From assembly GCA_018907035.1 (NCBI GenBank), contig JACCIC010000138.1, positions 819,001 to 883,000 on the forward strand: DNA of 64,000 bases. Reading direction: 5' to 3'. Positions 41,801 through 54,150 of this stretch are shown one piece after another. Below the pieces are notes generated by a model that was given only the letters and a program-made list of their open reading frames with translations, ran no database searches and was not told where the DNA came from. The position numbers were made by a program, and so were the translations under genes. The stretch's first letter is position 1. Every line of letters starts with the position of its first letter. This DNA comes from Sycobia sp. Sy_11. Taxonomy: Eukaryota; Arthropoda; Insecta; Hymenoptera; Epichrysomallidae.

Positions 41801-42000
41801 TGTTGCTTATTTTATAAATGCAAAGTGTTCAAGCTTACTGCTCACGACATTTTATAATTCTTATAATTATAATTTCTATATTTTCCGTTAAAACAAAATA
41901 AATTGTATAAAAAAAATTTAAGAAACAAAAAATCTTTAGAATATAATCAATCGCATTAATTAAAGGGATTCTTTTATTTTTCTTTCCTGAAAAGGACCTT
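36431..42000 (-). other. Phlpp: Phlpp intron 1, middle part
   Basis: Mostly AT-rich. TA arrays lie at 37056-37107, 37631-37676, 38039-38082 and 38826-38881. CA/CG alternation is present at 37885-37920. 39.83-40.4 kb is a unique GC-richer stretch with a G-rich run near 40120-40145. 40.4-42.0 kb is very AT-rich with no repeat arrays and no gene seen. Confidence 0.75.
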
Positions 42001-42176
42001 TTCTAGAAATCGAAAAAGTAGGTGATATTTTCTAAACGGAGCCAGAACCGGCCCCGCGATCACGACGATCTTTCAAATCAGCCAGCCACGGAACACGCGG
42101 AAACGTCGAGCTAACCTTCGTGGACCACGAAATGGCTATAATCAACCACGCGTGACGCGCCTGGATTATATCGTGC

Positions 42177-42228
<52 letters not shown>

Positions 42229-42559
42229 TAACACAGTCATATGCGCGCTCATTTGCGAAAAACGATTATCACTCGGGAAACTAATCCTGCGCCGTAATAT
42301 CCCTCCCTGCTTATTATGTACGACTTTGCGAACGAGGGCGAAAGCAAAGTTTGCCGCCAGCCTCCCGGCCGCCCTCCACGTACCTGGTAATTGAATTAGC
42401 CCCCGCCCCTGCCCCGCCGTCGTCTAATTATTTATTATTATCCTATCGGCAATCCCGCGTATACGGTTCTCTCGCGAACGAGCGCGCGTGCCGCGATAAG
42501 AAGAAACGGAAGCATACGAGTATTTATACACGAGAATAATCCACTTTGCCCCTCGGCAA

Positions 42560-42613
<54 letters not shown>

Positions 42614-42795
42614 GTGAGGGAGAAGGGGAGAACAGCAGCAGAGCCAGCGGCAAAAGCTACACACGTGAAATATCGCCCTATATCTACATCTATAGTCAAG
42701 AGGATCGGTAAAATCGACGGCGTGTATGTGTGGATTGTAGTTCAAAATAAAAAGAAGACGCATCGGTGGCGGACACGCGATATGATTGTATATAT

Positions 42796-42847
<52 letters not shown>

Positions 42848-43221
42848 GTGTGTGTATTTATAGCTTTGAAACTGGATTTAGTGTTACGTACACCCCCAAA
42901 ACTCCCCGGAGCGCGTTTAGTATTGACTAATCCAATAATCAGACGTTAAACGCGTGGCATGTCGCCCGCGCGATTGTTTGCGCTCGACTATCTCTGTCTC
43001 TCTCTCCCTCTCTCTTTCTCTATTCAACTGCCCTTTATACACGCCTATATCCTTCTCTTACTGTTCTAACCCTTGCTTTCTCTATTGATCTATATCTATC
43101 TCTGTCATACTGTCCCTCTGTCAAATTCCCATGCACCGCGACTCTCCAACACACGTATAACGCACCTGTTACACTTTAGTCTCGACGCGCGCCCTAATCG
43201 AAACAGATGCTCTACCCCCAC

Positions 43222-43230
43222 CTCTCTCTC

Positions 43231-43293
<63 letters not shown>

Positions 43294-43314
43294 CTATCCC
43301 TCACCGTAGCGTTC

Positions 43315-43374
<60 letters not shown>
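43222..43374. repeat. (CT)n and (TA)n arrays in close succession
   Basis: About 67 bp of CT with one CA break, a 26-bp unique spacer, then about 58 bp of TA. Confidence 0.96.
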
Positions 43375-43794
43375 CACCAGGAGTGCTGTGTGGATTAGTC
43401 GATTTGCGTGATTGTGAGAGAGATAGAGTGATACAGAAAGAGAGCTGAGAGAAAGGTCAATCGAACAGGTGCGTTAGCTGTGGAACAGACAAAGTACGTC
43501 ATACCTACACATATAAGCGTGGCATATATAGATACGCGCGGTCGATCGGCTTCCCTGGCAGAGAAGGGCCGCATGCAGAATCGAGGGGAAAGCATGAAAG
43601 AGCGAAAGAGAGAGGGAGATAGAAAACTGAAAGGTGGTCAAGAAATGGATGATATATTGACAGACAACTCTTGTATCAATTTGCTTGAACAAATCGACAT
43701 ATATATATATATTTGCAGGTGTCTATTGAAAACCATAAATTTACTAACAAGCAGTAACATGGTCGCTTTTCCGTGTTTTCTGCCTTTAACTTTT

Positions 43795-43796
<2 letters not shown>

Positions 43797-43866
<70 letters not shown>
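43797..43866. repeat. (CT)35 microsatellite
   Basis: About 70 bp of pure CT, followed by four CACT units and a pyrimidine-rich tail. Confidence 0.97.
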
Positions 43867-43870
<4 letters not shown>

Positions 43871-43900
43871 ACTCACTCACTTTTTCTCTTTCTCTTTTTA

Positions 43901-43960
43901 TAAAATCTAAACTTAAGGAATCTAATCTTTTTGTAAAATCTAATTTTAAGGAAAGAATCT
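43901..43960. repeat. Short tandem duplication, period 33 bp
   Basis: TAAAATCTAAACTTAAGGAA at 43901 recurs as TAAAATCTAATTTTAAGGAA at 43934. Two copies with two mismatches in 20. Confidence 0.75.
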
Positions 43961-44829
43961 GCATGCACAATCCTCTTTGATATACCTTCGACCAAGACTT
44001 TCGTAATGCTTCGACGTGCGGTGCATTTCGTGAACTTTACGGCTCTCTTATGCACACAGATATATATATATGTATACACTAGTATTCCAAATCTCGGCTT
44101 CGTTCGAGATAGTAACTTAATTGACTTGTCAAATAGTTAAATACTCTATGTATAAAAATATATTGCCTATAGTTAACTTTACCTAATATATTTTTGTTGA
44201 AAATAATCAAGAATCCTGCCTCGGGGGCTAGTCCCCTCGCCCTATTTTTCTAAACATTCATGATATTATAGGAGCTAATTACGAATATCGTAACAGCTTT
44301 AGACGGAAATTAAATATTTATTCCTAAATCCACGAAACCTCCATAAAGATCGTGGTTTGCTGAATTTATCTTTGAAAATAAAAAAATTTTTTTTTATTTT
44401 CGCGAGTTCATTAAAATACGCATTTTTTGTTCTATACAGATTTCGGTGCAAACAATATTTCTGGACAAAAGTTCAATAATTCCGTCTCTGCAATTCCTGA
44501 ACATACTCCGCATATACTCAATATAGGTATCTTCGTATATATATATTTATATTTTTGAGAAATACTGCTTGTACAGACGAATTGAATAGAATAAAAAATA
44601 TCTATTTCAATCAAATGAACAACGATTTTTTGAACTATATTTTCGTTAACTTTACAATTTCTTGAGATATGTTCGAAAGATTATGTGATTATAGTTTTTA
44701 ACACGAAAATTGAATTTCCATCCAAAATACTACCATAATTTTAATCAGCATTCAAAAAAAATCGACAAATCGATTATGCTCTTGGCAGATACTAATATAA
44801 ATATGATCTCTCTATGAATTTACTTGGTC

Positions 44830-44886
<57 letters not shown>

Positions 44887-46665
44887 GTGACCTCTACCGA
44901 AAGCCCCCGCGACGTTTCAATATACGCACTGTCTTCCGGCCAAGTAAATTCAAGGAGAGATCATCCGCCAAGCGAGTCCCGATCTCCGCCGTATATCTCG
45001 CGCCGAGCGTTATAACGCAGAGATCGAATGATCCTGGGCGACTTGTTGACGTACGAGAGGAGCGCGCGGTATATTCGGATTCGGGAGTGAAAACGACAGA
45101 GCCGCGGTGACAGATTTATTCGCATGAGTTTTACGGCGCTTTCGTATTATAGAACTGCGCCGTGCGAGGGAAGAAAACACAGGCGCGCGCGCGCGCACAC
45201 ACAAACAAACGTGCATGTGAATGCACACGCGCGCATAGATAAATCTGTTCAGTTTCAAAAGGAAAAAGATCGGCGAAAATATTTCGCAAAAAAAAAAAAC
45301 AGAACTGACGAGTTTTTTAAAGATATTTTTTGCGTTTTTGTACGCTTGCGAATGGATGATTCTCTCGCGGAATCCGCCAAAAACTATTCCAATCGTTACC
45401 GTTGCCCGGAACACGACGCGCGCTTGATCATTTGTTTCAGCAAAAGCTGCGACACGCTGTTTTTGTATTAAAGCAAAAGTAAAATAAAAATAAAACCACT
45501 AAAGCTCGTATCATTCAAAATCTCCTGGAGTTTTTATGGCATCGAGTAACCGCGCGGACTTTGTCGTAATTTGTAGCAATATTTATTATTATGCCCTATT
45601 TATCGACGCCAGCGTTATAAATTTTATTAAATCTGAAAACTTAATCATTATTACTCGCAGCTCTTTTCTGTTGATAACGTAATAACTCTATTATTAAGTA
45701 ATAATAATAATTAGAAACTTGATAGACTCGGAAAGAGGTTTTTTTTTTTATTAATAGATTAAAACGTTTCTGTTTAGAAAATTTTTATCGAAGATCCTAA
45801 TTTTTGCATTTTATTACAGCGCAGATGTAATAAAAAATTTAATATTCGTTTACTCGTGGAGGAAAAAGTGGTTTTCGTTAAGCCGGGCAGGCCGCAGGTG
45901 TTGTTGAAGAAGCAATAAAATTTCATGCAAGTTTTTTTTTCTTTTTTTTTTTGACTGCTCTGTAAATTGTGGTCGATTTATATATCGACCTGAAAATATA
46001 GCAAAAGTGTCACTGCTAAATCAGTGTAAATTGAAAATATTATAGTAGGTAAGATGGTCGAATATTGGCTGAAATAGTCTTGATAATTTCACCGATTTTT
46101 AACAGTGCAATAATTATTCTCTGTCGATTATCATTATCGATTCGATCATTATTCAAATATCGAACCAATTTATGGGCTTTCTATAATATAGTTGTATTAA
46201 TAGTAGTTTTATATATTATTGTATACACGTCTCATATAAATTGTTTCTATACAGTTCTAAACAATCGGGGAACGCGAGTTTTTTACAAAATAAAAAAAAA
46301 AAACAAAACAAAAAAAAGTAGCCTCGACTCCAAATGGATCGGAGCTTTTTGCACGATGAGGCCGCTTGGTTTATCGATGCCTTTTTTTGAAAATTTAAAA
46401 AGACCGCGCGCGATCGTGAGCTGCGCCAGCCCGGCCGATCGTTCCGGAGGCGATAAATAATAATATCGACCGATTCGAATTTTTTGCCTGTCTCTCTCTC
46501 TCTCTCTCGCCAATCGTGCGTGGCTTACACGAGTTATATAATCTTTTACTCTTACGAAACTTCCGCTTAATTATAAACAAATTGATTCGTATTTATTGTA
46601 CGAGTAATAACGAAATTGTAGGTTATTTACAGCCCTTATTAACAACAAAATTTCCATCGTATGTT

Positions 46666-46678
<13 letters not shown>

Positions 46679-46732
<54 letters not shown>
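46679..46732. repeat. (GT)27 microsatellite
   Basis: 54 bp of pure GT preceded by a short TA run, so again a compound array in the TA-then-GT order. Confidence 0.97.
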
Positions 46733-46735
<3 letters not shown>

Positions 46736-47167
46736 CATTTATATGTCATTTCGCATCGACGTTTTAAAGAGCCTTGTCATTATTAATTTTATAGCAACAA
46801 TTATTTTAGCCAACGAATTATTTTCAAATTTGCCCATTGCGCTAGAATGGCGATTTAATCCAATATTTTGCGTTCGACGTAAATACAGCTTTTAATCGAA
46901 CTCGGATAATTATATTTGTATTATTATTGCTGCTGTTGTTATGATTATTATTATTATTATCATTTTCCCGAGAATGATTCAATAATTTCGGAATCCGACA
47001 GAGTCCTTCCTTTCATTTGTCTGGTTTTAAAATTGACAATTCAAAGAGGGCGGGAGAAAGAAGGCGGATGATTCGCTCAAGACTTTCAATATTAACTTTC
47101 GTCTGAACCTTCCCCGCTCCCCCATGTTTCGGATCAAGAAATAAGCATTGTGGCACACACGGTCTCA

Positions 47168-47207
<40 letters not shown>

Positions 47208-47365
47208 ATCTTTCTCTCTCCCTCTCCCTCTCCCTTTCTCGACTATGTGATTTAATATTTCTAAGACACTCGTACACACTGTAGACTGAGAAACTTTAAT
47301 TTAATCGGCCATGGGTGCACGAGAGGAAGAATATTTTTTTGGTCAAAGATGTTTGTATAAACAAA

Positions 47366-47414
<49 letters not shown>

Positions 47415-47622
47415 CTGGATACACCGCGTCCAGGTATGTTAAGTACGATAATATAAATACGCTATTTATACGTATACAGGTGCACGCTTTCGCCTCGAGG
47501 TCTTCAATTAGATTGGGACGCGCGCTTCTTAAAATGCCAATGAGCAGGTGATTCGATTCTGAAAAATTTCCCCTCTTCACGCGAGCTTTCGCGTCGTTTA
47601 CTATATATTATTTACTATGTCT

Positions 47623-47673
<51 letters not shown>

Positions 47674-47772
47674 ATAACTGAAACACAATGTGAGTCTCAA
47701 ACGCGGCCTTAATATCATTCCAACATACCTTTAAATCATATGACAGACCGATGCGACAGGGATGCTTATATG

Positions 47773-47813
<41 letters not shown>

Positions 47814-48100
47814 TGGCAAGAAAACGCGTGCCTCCGCCTGTCCTTCGGAAAATGCTCTATCTCTCTCTCTCTCTCTCTCTCTCTATTTTTCTTTCGCTCG
47901 CACGTCAGACACCTGTCCGGGCTTTTCTTCTAAGTGTGTATCAGTATATCTCTATATACGAAGAGAGACAGTCCGCCCGCGCCCGCCGCCCGGGCCCGCT
48001 CGCAAGAGGATGACTGTGCGCTGCAATTTGCAGCTGTCGCGGGCGCGAATCTCTTATGAGCGTCTCGGGATGGGGCTCTGCGGATAATGCGCGCGTATAG

Positions 48101-48151
<51 letters not shown>

Positions 48152-48305
48152 TGGAAATAGGAAAGCCGGAAAAAAGGGGGCGTGGGCCAGGGGAACGGGA
48201 GATTTCCAAGTTTATCGAGGCGAGAGAAAAGGGCCGTTGTGAAATCGAGGTTCTTACGCCTTTTTTCTCACTTCGTCTGGAATTTACAACCGAACTTTAT
48301 TTATT

Positions 48306-48359
<54 letters not shown>

Positions 48360-51061
48360 GCTTAATTTGCTTCCTTATTTTACGAGATTCTTTAAGAAAA
48401 AAAAGTTATTTATCCGTGTATAATTAGAAATTCTACTTACGCTTTTAAATCCGCACATTTTTTGCTTATACCGAAAGTTTTGTTTGACGACTCAAGTTCT
48501 TTTTTACGTCTCGAACATAATTTTACATTGCCGGGACTTTATGCTGCATGCAGAACTTAACGTTTAACGCCACGCTTCTTTTTTTTTGCTCTTAATATTA
48601 CCCGAATAAGGCTAATATTCACTGCTGTAATAGAGCTGGCTACCTCATTTATTAAGACTCGACTCTTCTCGGCCGTTTATATCATTAAAGGGAAATAGGC
48701 TATATATACGGCACTTAATTTATGCGTCGACGCCTCTTACGACCGCGCTACGGCATTTCCCTGCGCATGAATGCGCAAGTATGCGATAAGTGTATGTGTG
48801 TATTTATTGTATTTTCCTTCATTAACTATATGGCAAAGCTGGGCGAGTCCCGTTCATTAGAATCGCGGTGGCCCGAGAGAATCTCTCGTGTTTTTACTTA
48901 AAACGCTTTTATTCGTACCTTTTTCATGCTCCACGGAATGGCGGTGACGCGTTTTCTTTATCAACGCTTTTTCTTAAGGTTGCTGCTAAACAGATTCGTG
49001 ACAGGAAAACCGGACGGAAATACGAGGATTAAGAGAATTCGAGTAACAAGTTTCATTGATTCATTAGCCAAGAATTTTTTTACGTCCGTTAATGAAAGCT
49101 CAATAAATTATACTTGATTAATTGTTTAAAGAATTTTTATTCAAATCTATTTTTTTTTTTTTGCTCTGTGTGTCATAGATAAAAATAAACGTTATACATT
49201 CGAATTATTAGTTAGAAGATTAACTCTATCTACAAAGATTTTCTTCAACATAGAAATCTAAAAATTCTCTCACCCTCACTGCACAATCGACGATAAATTA
49301 CTATTGCCACTACTAAGTAATTATCCAGATTTGCAAATCGATTGCTTAAATTCATTAAGGAAAAATCGTTAATTTATAACAAAATAACGCTGCGACAGGT
49401 TAATTGTCGGAAAACAAATTCCATTAGCACGGGCGAGGAAGGTAGGAAAAACTCGACGCGCTTTCAAAGTTTTCGGAGTTGGGTAAAAAGAAAAAGAAAA
49501 GAAAAGAAAAATCTCTGTAATTATTTACGAAGTTCGATTATCTAACTGTACATATAAGAGTATCGATTAAAGTTTTCCAAGATTGTCGAAGCTCGAAAAC
49601 GATTGCTTTGGGAATTTGTTGAAACTCCGATTTATCAATTGAGTAGCGCGTGACGGTTGTAAGTTACATAAAGAAAGACATTTTTTTTTTTTAAAAAATA
49701 AAATCATTGTCCGGTTTTTTTTTCTGAAAAACAGAATTTGGATAATTTTTTCGAGCTTCTCGCAATAATTTCGCTTAATGCTCGTAATGTAAAAAATGAT
49801 GCCAGAAATTTTGCCAGGCTGCAATGTTGAAGAAAATATTTATTTACGAATGATCAAGAAAATATTCGAACTTGATCGAATAAATGAAGGTTTTTTATTG
49901 TTAGGAGAAAATTTTACGGACAACGCGGATAACTCATTAACGCATAATTTATACACATTATTATGGACTCAACGACAATGTTAGAGTTTCTTAGCTTAAT
50001 TATTATATACTATATAGTAATCATATTGTTATTAAATAAACCGATCTGATAGTTAATTATAAGTTTTTATAATATTTATCAACGTTATTATATTTACATA
50101 TAATAACAGAATTTCAAATAGTCAAATTGACAAATCAGTTATCAGGTAATATTAACCCATTATCTATACTAATTATCGTGCTGTATATCATACTGCTATT
50201 AAGAGTATTTACACGATATGGGTTCTGAATTCGAAAATTCAATGGAAGCCGGCACACAAGCGGATACGTTGCAAAAACTATAGGAAGAAATGGACTATTA
50301 GAGATCTATGAATAGAAACAAGGGAACAAACGGGGGTCTACAAGTAGGAACAATTAAATAAATAAGACCATGGAAATGTGCGCAAACAATGAAGTAGGGG
50401 CACACGAATGGGAACAAACGCACGACGAGGAGCATACAAATAAATACCTGAGGCTTAAAAGAACACGTTAAATGGCATTTCAAAATACTATTTTCATACG
50501 CGATTTCATTACGCTCGTTATATCGGTACGTTGCATGCACCGTAAAACCGAAAATGCATCAATAAAAATTGAAAAATCCGGTCAAAAACGACGAAAATTT
50601 TTTACAAAAGTTTCAATAAAACAGGAAATAAAAAGGAAAAATTATTTCGCGTCATAGATAAATCGTAAGACCCGCCGTAATGAACTTTCGTCGCGAAATA
50701 TTAAATATTAAATGGTAAAATCTTGAAATATACAAAAAAAAAAAACTGTGGTCGAACGAAACGAAAACACAAACATTGAGAATTTCGCAGAAAGAATCGT
50801 AACCAGCGTGGATCGAAATATCCCTTGAAAAATTTTCGCCCGAGCGCAACGTAAATATATGCCATATACCTGTGCAGACCCAATACGGCGTTAAAAACCG
50901 ACGCGGCGCTCGACAGGTGCACACCATCGGGGCAGCGAAATAAGTCAACAGCCGCTACGGGAAAGGAAAAAGAGGGGAGTGATGGTGGGAGGGGGGGAGA
51001 GCTCGTGTGAACACGCATATTCTAGATATATATGTGTATCAGACTAATAACACTCGTTCAC

Positions 51062-52297
51062 CTGGACGTAGAGGGCGAGATTCTCGGACAGCAGCATGTC
51101 CCTGCAGACGTCACCGGCGCTGGTATCGCGGGTCAGGTATACCAGGCTGCTCTCGATCCCCGTGTGCACGCGCAGCCAGCCGCTGCCGCCCCCGAGCTGC
51201 TTCCCCGCCGCGCAGCTCGACAGCTCGGCGCCGACCCCCGAGTCCCAGGATGAGTCGTGGCAGCTGGTCGTCGTCGTCGTCGTCGTCGTCGTCGTCCTCC
51301 CTGCCTCCTCCTCCCCCTCCCTCTCGCGCCGGGCGCGCTTGCGGTCGTCCTCCTCCTCGAAGCGGTCGATGGCCTCGTTGAGCTCGCGCAGCGCGCTCGT
51401 CTCCTGCTCCTCGACCTTCCAGGGCAGGGGCGAGGACGCGGCCGAGGGGCCCGGCTCGTCCTCCACCTCCGCCTCCGCCCCCACCTTCTCCTCCAGCTCC
51501 TTCCTCGCCTCGTACGTCGCCGGGGCGATCGGCCGATTGTCCGCCCGCTGCAGGGTGCACCTCAGCCCCTTCTTCGGGAGTGGCGGAGGCGGGGGCGGCG
51601 GTGGCGGTGGCGTCGGCGTCGGAGAAGGCGCCAGCCTCCGCTGTTGCTGCTGCTGCTGCTGCTGCTGCCGCCGCTCCGGCATGCTCCACTCGCCGCCGGC
51701 GCGCCGGCGAAAGCTCATCTTCTCGCCGAGGGCTCGCCGGCGCTCCGCCACCAGGCCGCCGACCTCGAGCCTCTGCTGCTGCTGCTGCTGCTGCTGCCTG
51801 CAGCTCCCGAAGCTGCCCGGCTGGCGCGTCTGCGGCGGCCTGTCCGGCTTGACCGCGCCGCCGCAGCCGGCGCCACCGCGCGCCCTCTCCTGGCTCGCCA
51901 GGATCTTCCGATTCAGCTCCTGGATGACGGACAGCCGCTTGGCGAGGGCGTCGTTCGTGCGCTCGAGGTGGCCGCTGGCCAGCTGCCAGCGTCGCCGCAC
52001 CGGCGTGCCCGGTGCGTCGATCCGCTCGATCGCCGCCGCGCGCCGGCCGATCGGCCTCGAGGCGAGGGCCGAGCGCGGCGGCGACCTCGCCCGCGTCGTC
52101 GCCGCGGGCTCGTCGTCCCGCGGCGCCGAGCCCGCGCTGCTCAGGCTGACGCGCTCGTTCAGCTCCCAGTTCATCGAGGGATCGCCCCCGGCGGCCCCGA
52201 CGCAGTCGCCCTCGTCGCGGCGCAGCGACCACTGGCCCGGGCAGCGACGATGGCGCTGGCGACGGTGGCCCGGGCTCGCGCTGCTCGTCACGACCAT
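51062..52297 (-). CDS. Phlpp: Phlpp coding exon 1: low-complexity N-terminus and first half of RA-like domain
   Basis: First coding exon of a PH-domain leucine-rich-repeat protein phosphatase; in known members this enzyme dephosphorylates the hydrophobic motif of AKT and PKC. It has 412 codons. The start is the ATG at 52297 (G at -3, G at +4), the first ATG after an in-frame TGA at 52396; a later ATG at residue 42 (MNWELNERV) has a poorer context. Visible parts: helix-prone segment around 110-140, Q8 at 168-175, Q9 at 211-219, P10 at 230-239, acidic helix-prone segment around 294-332, T10 at 335-344, then the start of a Ras-association-like fold (WLRVHTG at 374, ending ALYVQ at 412). The exon ends at CAG|GTGAAC in phase 0; reading through gives a stop after five codons. 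The RA match to animal PHLPP carries over into exon 2. The low-complexity part is not diagnostic by itself. Confidence 0.85.
51266..51296 (-). repeat. (ACG)10 coding repeat, polyT, in Phlpp exon 1
   Basis: Ten ACG codons encode T335-T344, about 30 residues before the RA-like domain. A threonine run coded by a single CpG-containing codon points to replication slippage. Confidence 0.85.
51641..51668 (-). repeat. CAG coding repeat, Q9, in Phlpp exon 1
   Basis: A nearly pure CAG run with one CAA encodes nine glutamines at residues 211-219. It lies directly before the proline run. Confidence 0.9.
51773..51797 (-). repeat. CAG coding repeat, Q8, in Phlpp exon 1
   Basis: Pure CAG codons encode Q168-Q175. 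This is the most N-terminal of three polyQ tracts in the predicted protein. Confidence 0.9.
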
Positions 52298-52310
52298 TTC
52301 TGCGCCGCGT

Positions 52311-52397
52311 TCACGCGGAGGCGCTCGGCTCGCCCGGGTTGTGGATCGTTGTGCGGCAGTGGCGCGGCTCGGGGTGGACGCTCGGCCGGCCGGTCAT
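52311..52397 (-). CDS. Upstream ORF 2 (28 codons)
   Basis: Starts MTGRPSVHPEPRHC and ends GEPSASA with a TGA 13 bases before the main ATG. It lies in a different frame from the main ORF. The short gap would make re-initiation at 52297 inefficient if this ORF is translated. Confidence 0.35.
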   Translation of the reverse strand: MTGRPSVHPEPRHCRTTIHNPGEPSASA

Positions 52398-52429
52398 GGC
52401 GCCGCTGTCGCCCACGGCGAGCGTTCCAT
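52394..52429 (-). CDS. Upstream ORF 1 (11 codons)
   Basis: Encodes MERSPWATAAP and then TGA. It is in the same frame as the main Phlpp ORF. The TGA overlaps the ATG of the next upstream ORF as ATGA. Probably regulatory if translated at all. Confidence 0.35.
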   Translation of the reverse strand: MERSPWATAAP

Positions 52430-52659
52430 CGGCCACCGTGTAGCCGCACGGGATTGGATCGAGCCGAACTGACAGGCGGTGGTGCTGTCGTCGGTCGACG
52501 ACTCGGCGCACTCGCGCGAATAAACGCCCGATCGCGGACTAACGAGCGTAGATGCGGATTTAGATCGGTCCCAGATCGAGACTATCCCCCGGACCTCGAT
52601 CGGGCGATTAACTCCCCACCCCCCGGTTAACTTTTGCCCAATGCGTGGGAGCGTCCCTC

Positions 52660-52686
52660 GCACTGAAATATATATATATATATAGA
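52660..52686 (-). promoter_or_regulatory. TA tract followed by TTTCAGT: initiator or splice acceptor
   Basis: On the minus strand a short TATA run (52684-52668) is followed at once by TTTCAGTG. TCAGT is the arthropod initiator consensus, which would put a start site near 52664 and give a leader of about 367 nt. The TATA run lies only 4-20 bases upstream, closer than a normal TATA box. The same string is also an acceptable splice acceptor, TTTCAG|TG. The sequence alone does not decide between them. Confidence 0.25.
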
Positions 52687-54101
52687 TACGTGTGTATCGT
52701 TCTCAAAATTTCACCTTCCGGCTCGTTATATTTGACTGCGCTCCGTTAAAAATAAAAAAAAAATAAATATACAGCGACTTCCTGTCCCGGCCGTCGTTCC
52801 GAAAATTGCGCGGCAACTGTTACATATATGTATACGCAAATACGCACAAAAATTGCAGAGATTCACCAATGGCTACAATAATTCGGATCGACACTTTGCG
52901 CACTTTGGCACGTACGCGCAGTCGAATCAAAATTCTAGATGCGTACTTGTATACGTATGTCTATAAAGCACGCGCTGCCGAAAAAGCGTTTATTCGAAAG
53001 AGGGGCGGAGGGGGAGGGGACAAAAAAACCGAGAGAATCCCGTGTTCCAAGTTCCGTGCCGCCGAGCGTTCGATCGGTGGGCATTCATGCACGCAGCACA
53101 TGCGTATATCTGTGCATATGCATCCGTAGCGTACGCGCGCTGGACACGCTTCGAATGCTTTGGCGATTCCGTGAGAAAGAGGCGTAGTACTCCTATGTGC
53201 GCGTGTAATAATATACGTGCACGCCTACACAGGCGTGCAGGGGCGCGTACACGACCGTCTGTCGCCCGTTGCCGCCCTGTGTGCGCGCAAGCGACGATAT
53301 TACCAACTGACGCGGGATTTTTTTTTCGTCCTACGATCACGCGCGCACTCGCGGCGCGTTTTAAATTCGGCCGAAAAGTACACACACACACAAACACACA
53401 AACGCACACGCGCACACTCGATGATGAAGTACAATAATGCAAATTATCCAATAAATTTCGATGTGTATATGTATTCGGAGCGCACCGTTCGTTCTGATGT
53501 ACAAATATTAATTGCTTTGAGGATATGACGTTTCTTTTTTATTTATAAAATTTCTGCCTGTACACGGATACGCGCACTTTTATCACGCCGGGATGCAATA
53601 GGGAACCAACGAGCACACCGCACTGAACTTAGCGTACTATTTGATTTCTTATCGCGTCTCGCGCACCGATCGCCGCCCCGTATCGGCGTCACTGCCGATT
53701 ACACATCTGCACGCACTCGATGAAAATTTCAACGAAACGATGAAAAAAAAAATAATAATAAAAAACAACAGAGAAAAAACCAAAAACAACAATAGCCCGC
53801 CGATAACCGGCGTTAGTATCCGGAGCGCCCCGGGCCTTCGGCAGCTATCGAGGGCCCTTATTATAATGACACCGGCGCGTCTTACGGGTACGCTCGCGCG
53901 CTCTCGCGTCACAGGTATCGGACTGGGTAATGCGGCCGCCGCCACAGCTGACCGATCCCTGGGTCTACGGTTTTTCGTTCTCTGCCGTCGCCCCCCCCCC
54001 TCGCCGCTCACTCTCGCTCGTACACACATACACGCGCGTGCAAGCTACCTCTCGTCCGCCTCACTTATCCTTCCTTTTTTTCACGTATCCTCTCCCCCCC
54101 T

Positions 54102-54150
<49 letters not shown>

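Larger units (their letters stand above)
42001..51061 (-). other. Phlpp: Phlpp intron 1, 5' part
   Basis: Very repeat-rich. TA arrays lie at 42178-42222, 42562-42611, 42797-42846, 43316-43374, 44832-44880, 47366-47409, 47627-47671, 47776-47807, 48104-48151 and 48308-48357. CT tracts lie at 43222-43289, 43797-43866, 47167-47205 and 47857-47884, and GT at 46679-46732. A short tandem duplication lies at 43901-43960. 48.4-48.95 kb is a unique block with hairpin potential. 49-51 kb is AT-rich and plain. The donor GTGAAC is at 51061. Confidence 0.75.
52298..52662 (-). other. Phlpp: Probable 5' leader of Phlpp with two upstream ORFs
   Basis: This is the GC-rich, CpG-rich stretch just upstream of the Phlpp ATG. 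The only two ATGs on the sense strand are at 52429 and 52397. Each opens a short ORF that ends before the main ATG. The upstream edge at about 52662 is set by TTTCAG directly after a TA tract, which could be a splice acceptor or an initiator. No transcript evidence is available, so the leader extent is an inference. Confidence 0.45.

Noticed and set aside
51096..52630. Plus-strand frames of 458 and 457 codons across this interval, and a second minus-strand frame of 373 codons
   Set aside because: They overlap Phlpp exon 1 on the opposite strand or in another frame. The DNA is GC-rich and repeat-rich with few stops in any frame. Only the minus frame ending ALYVQ continues into a recognised domain with matching splice phase.
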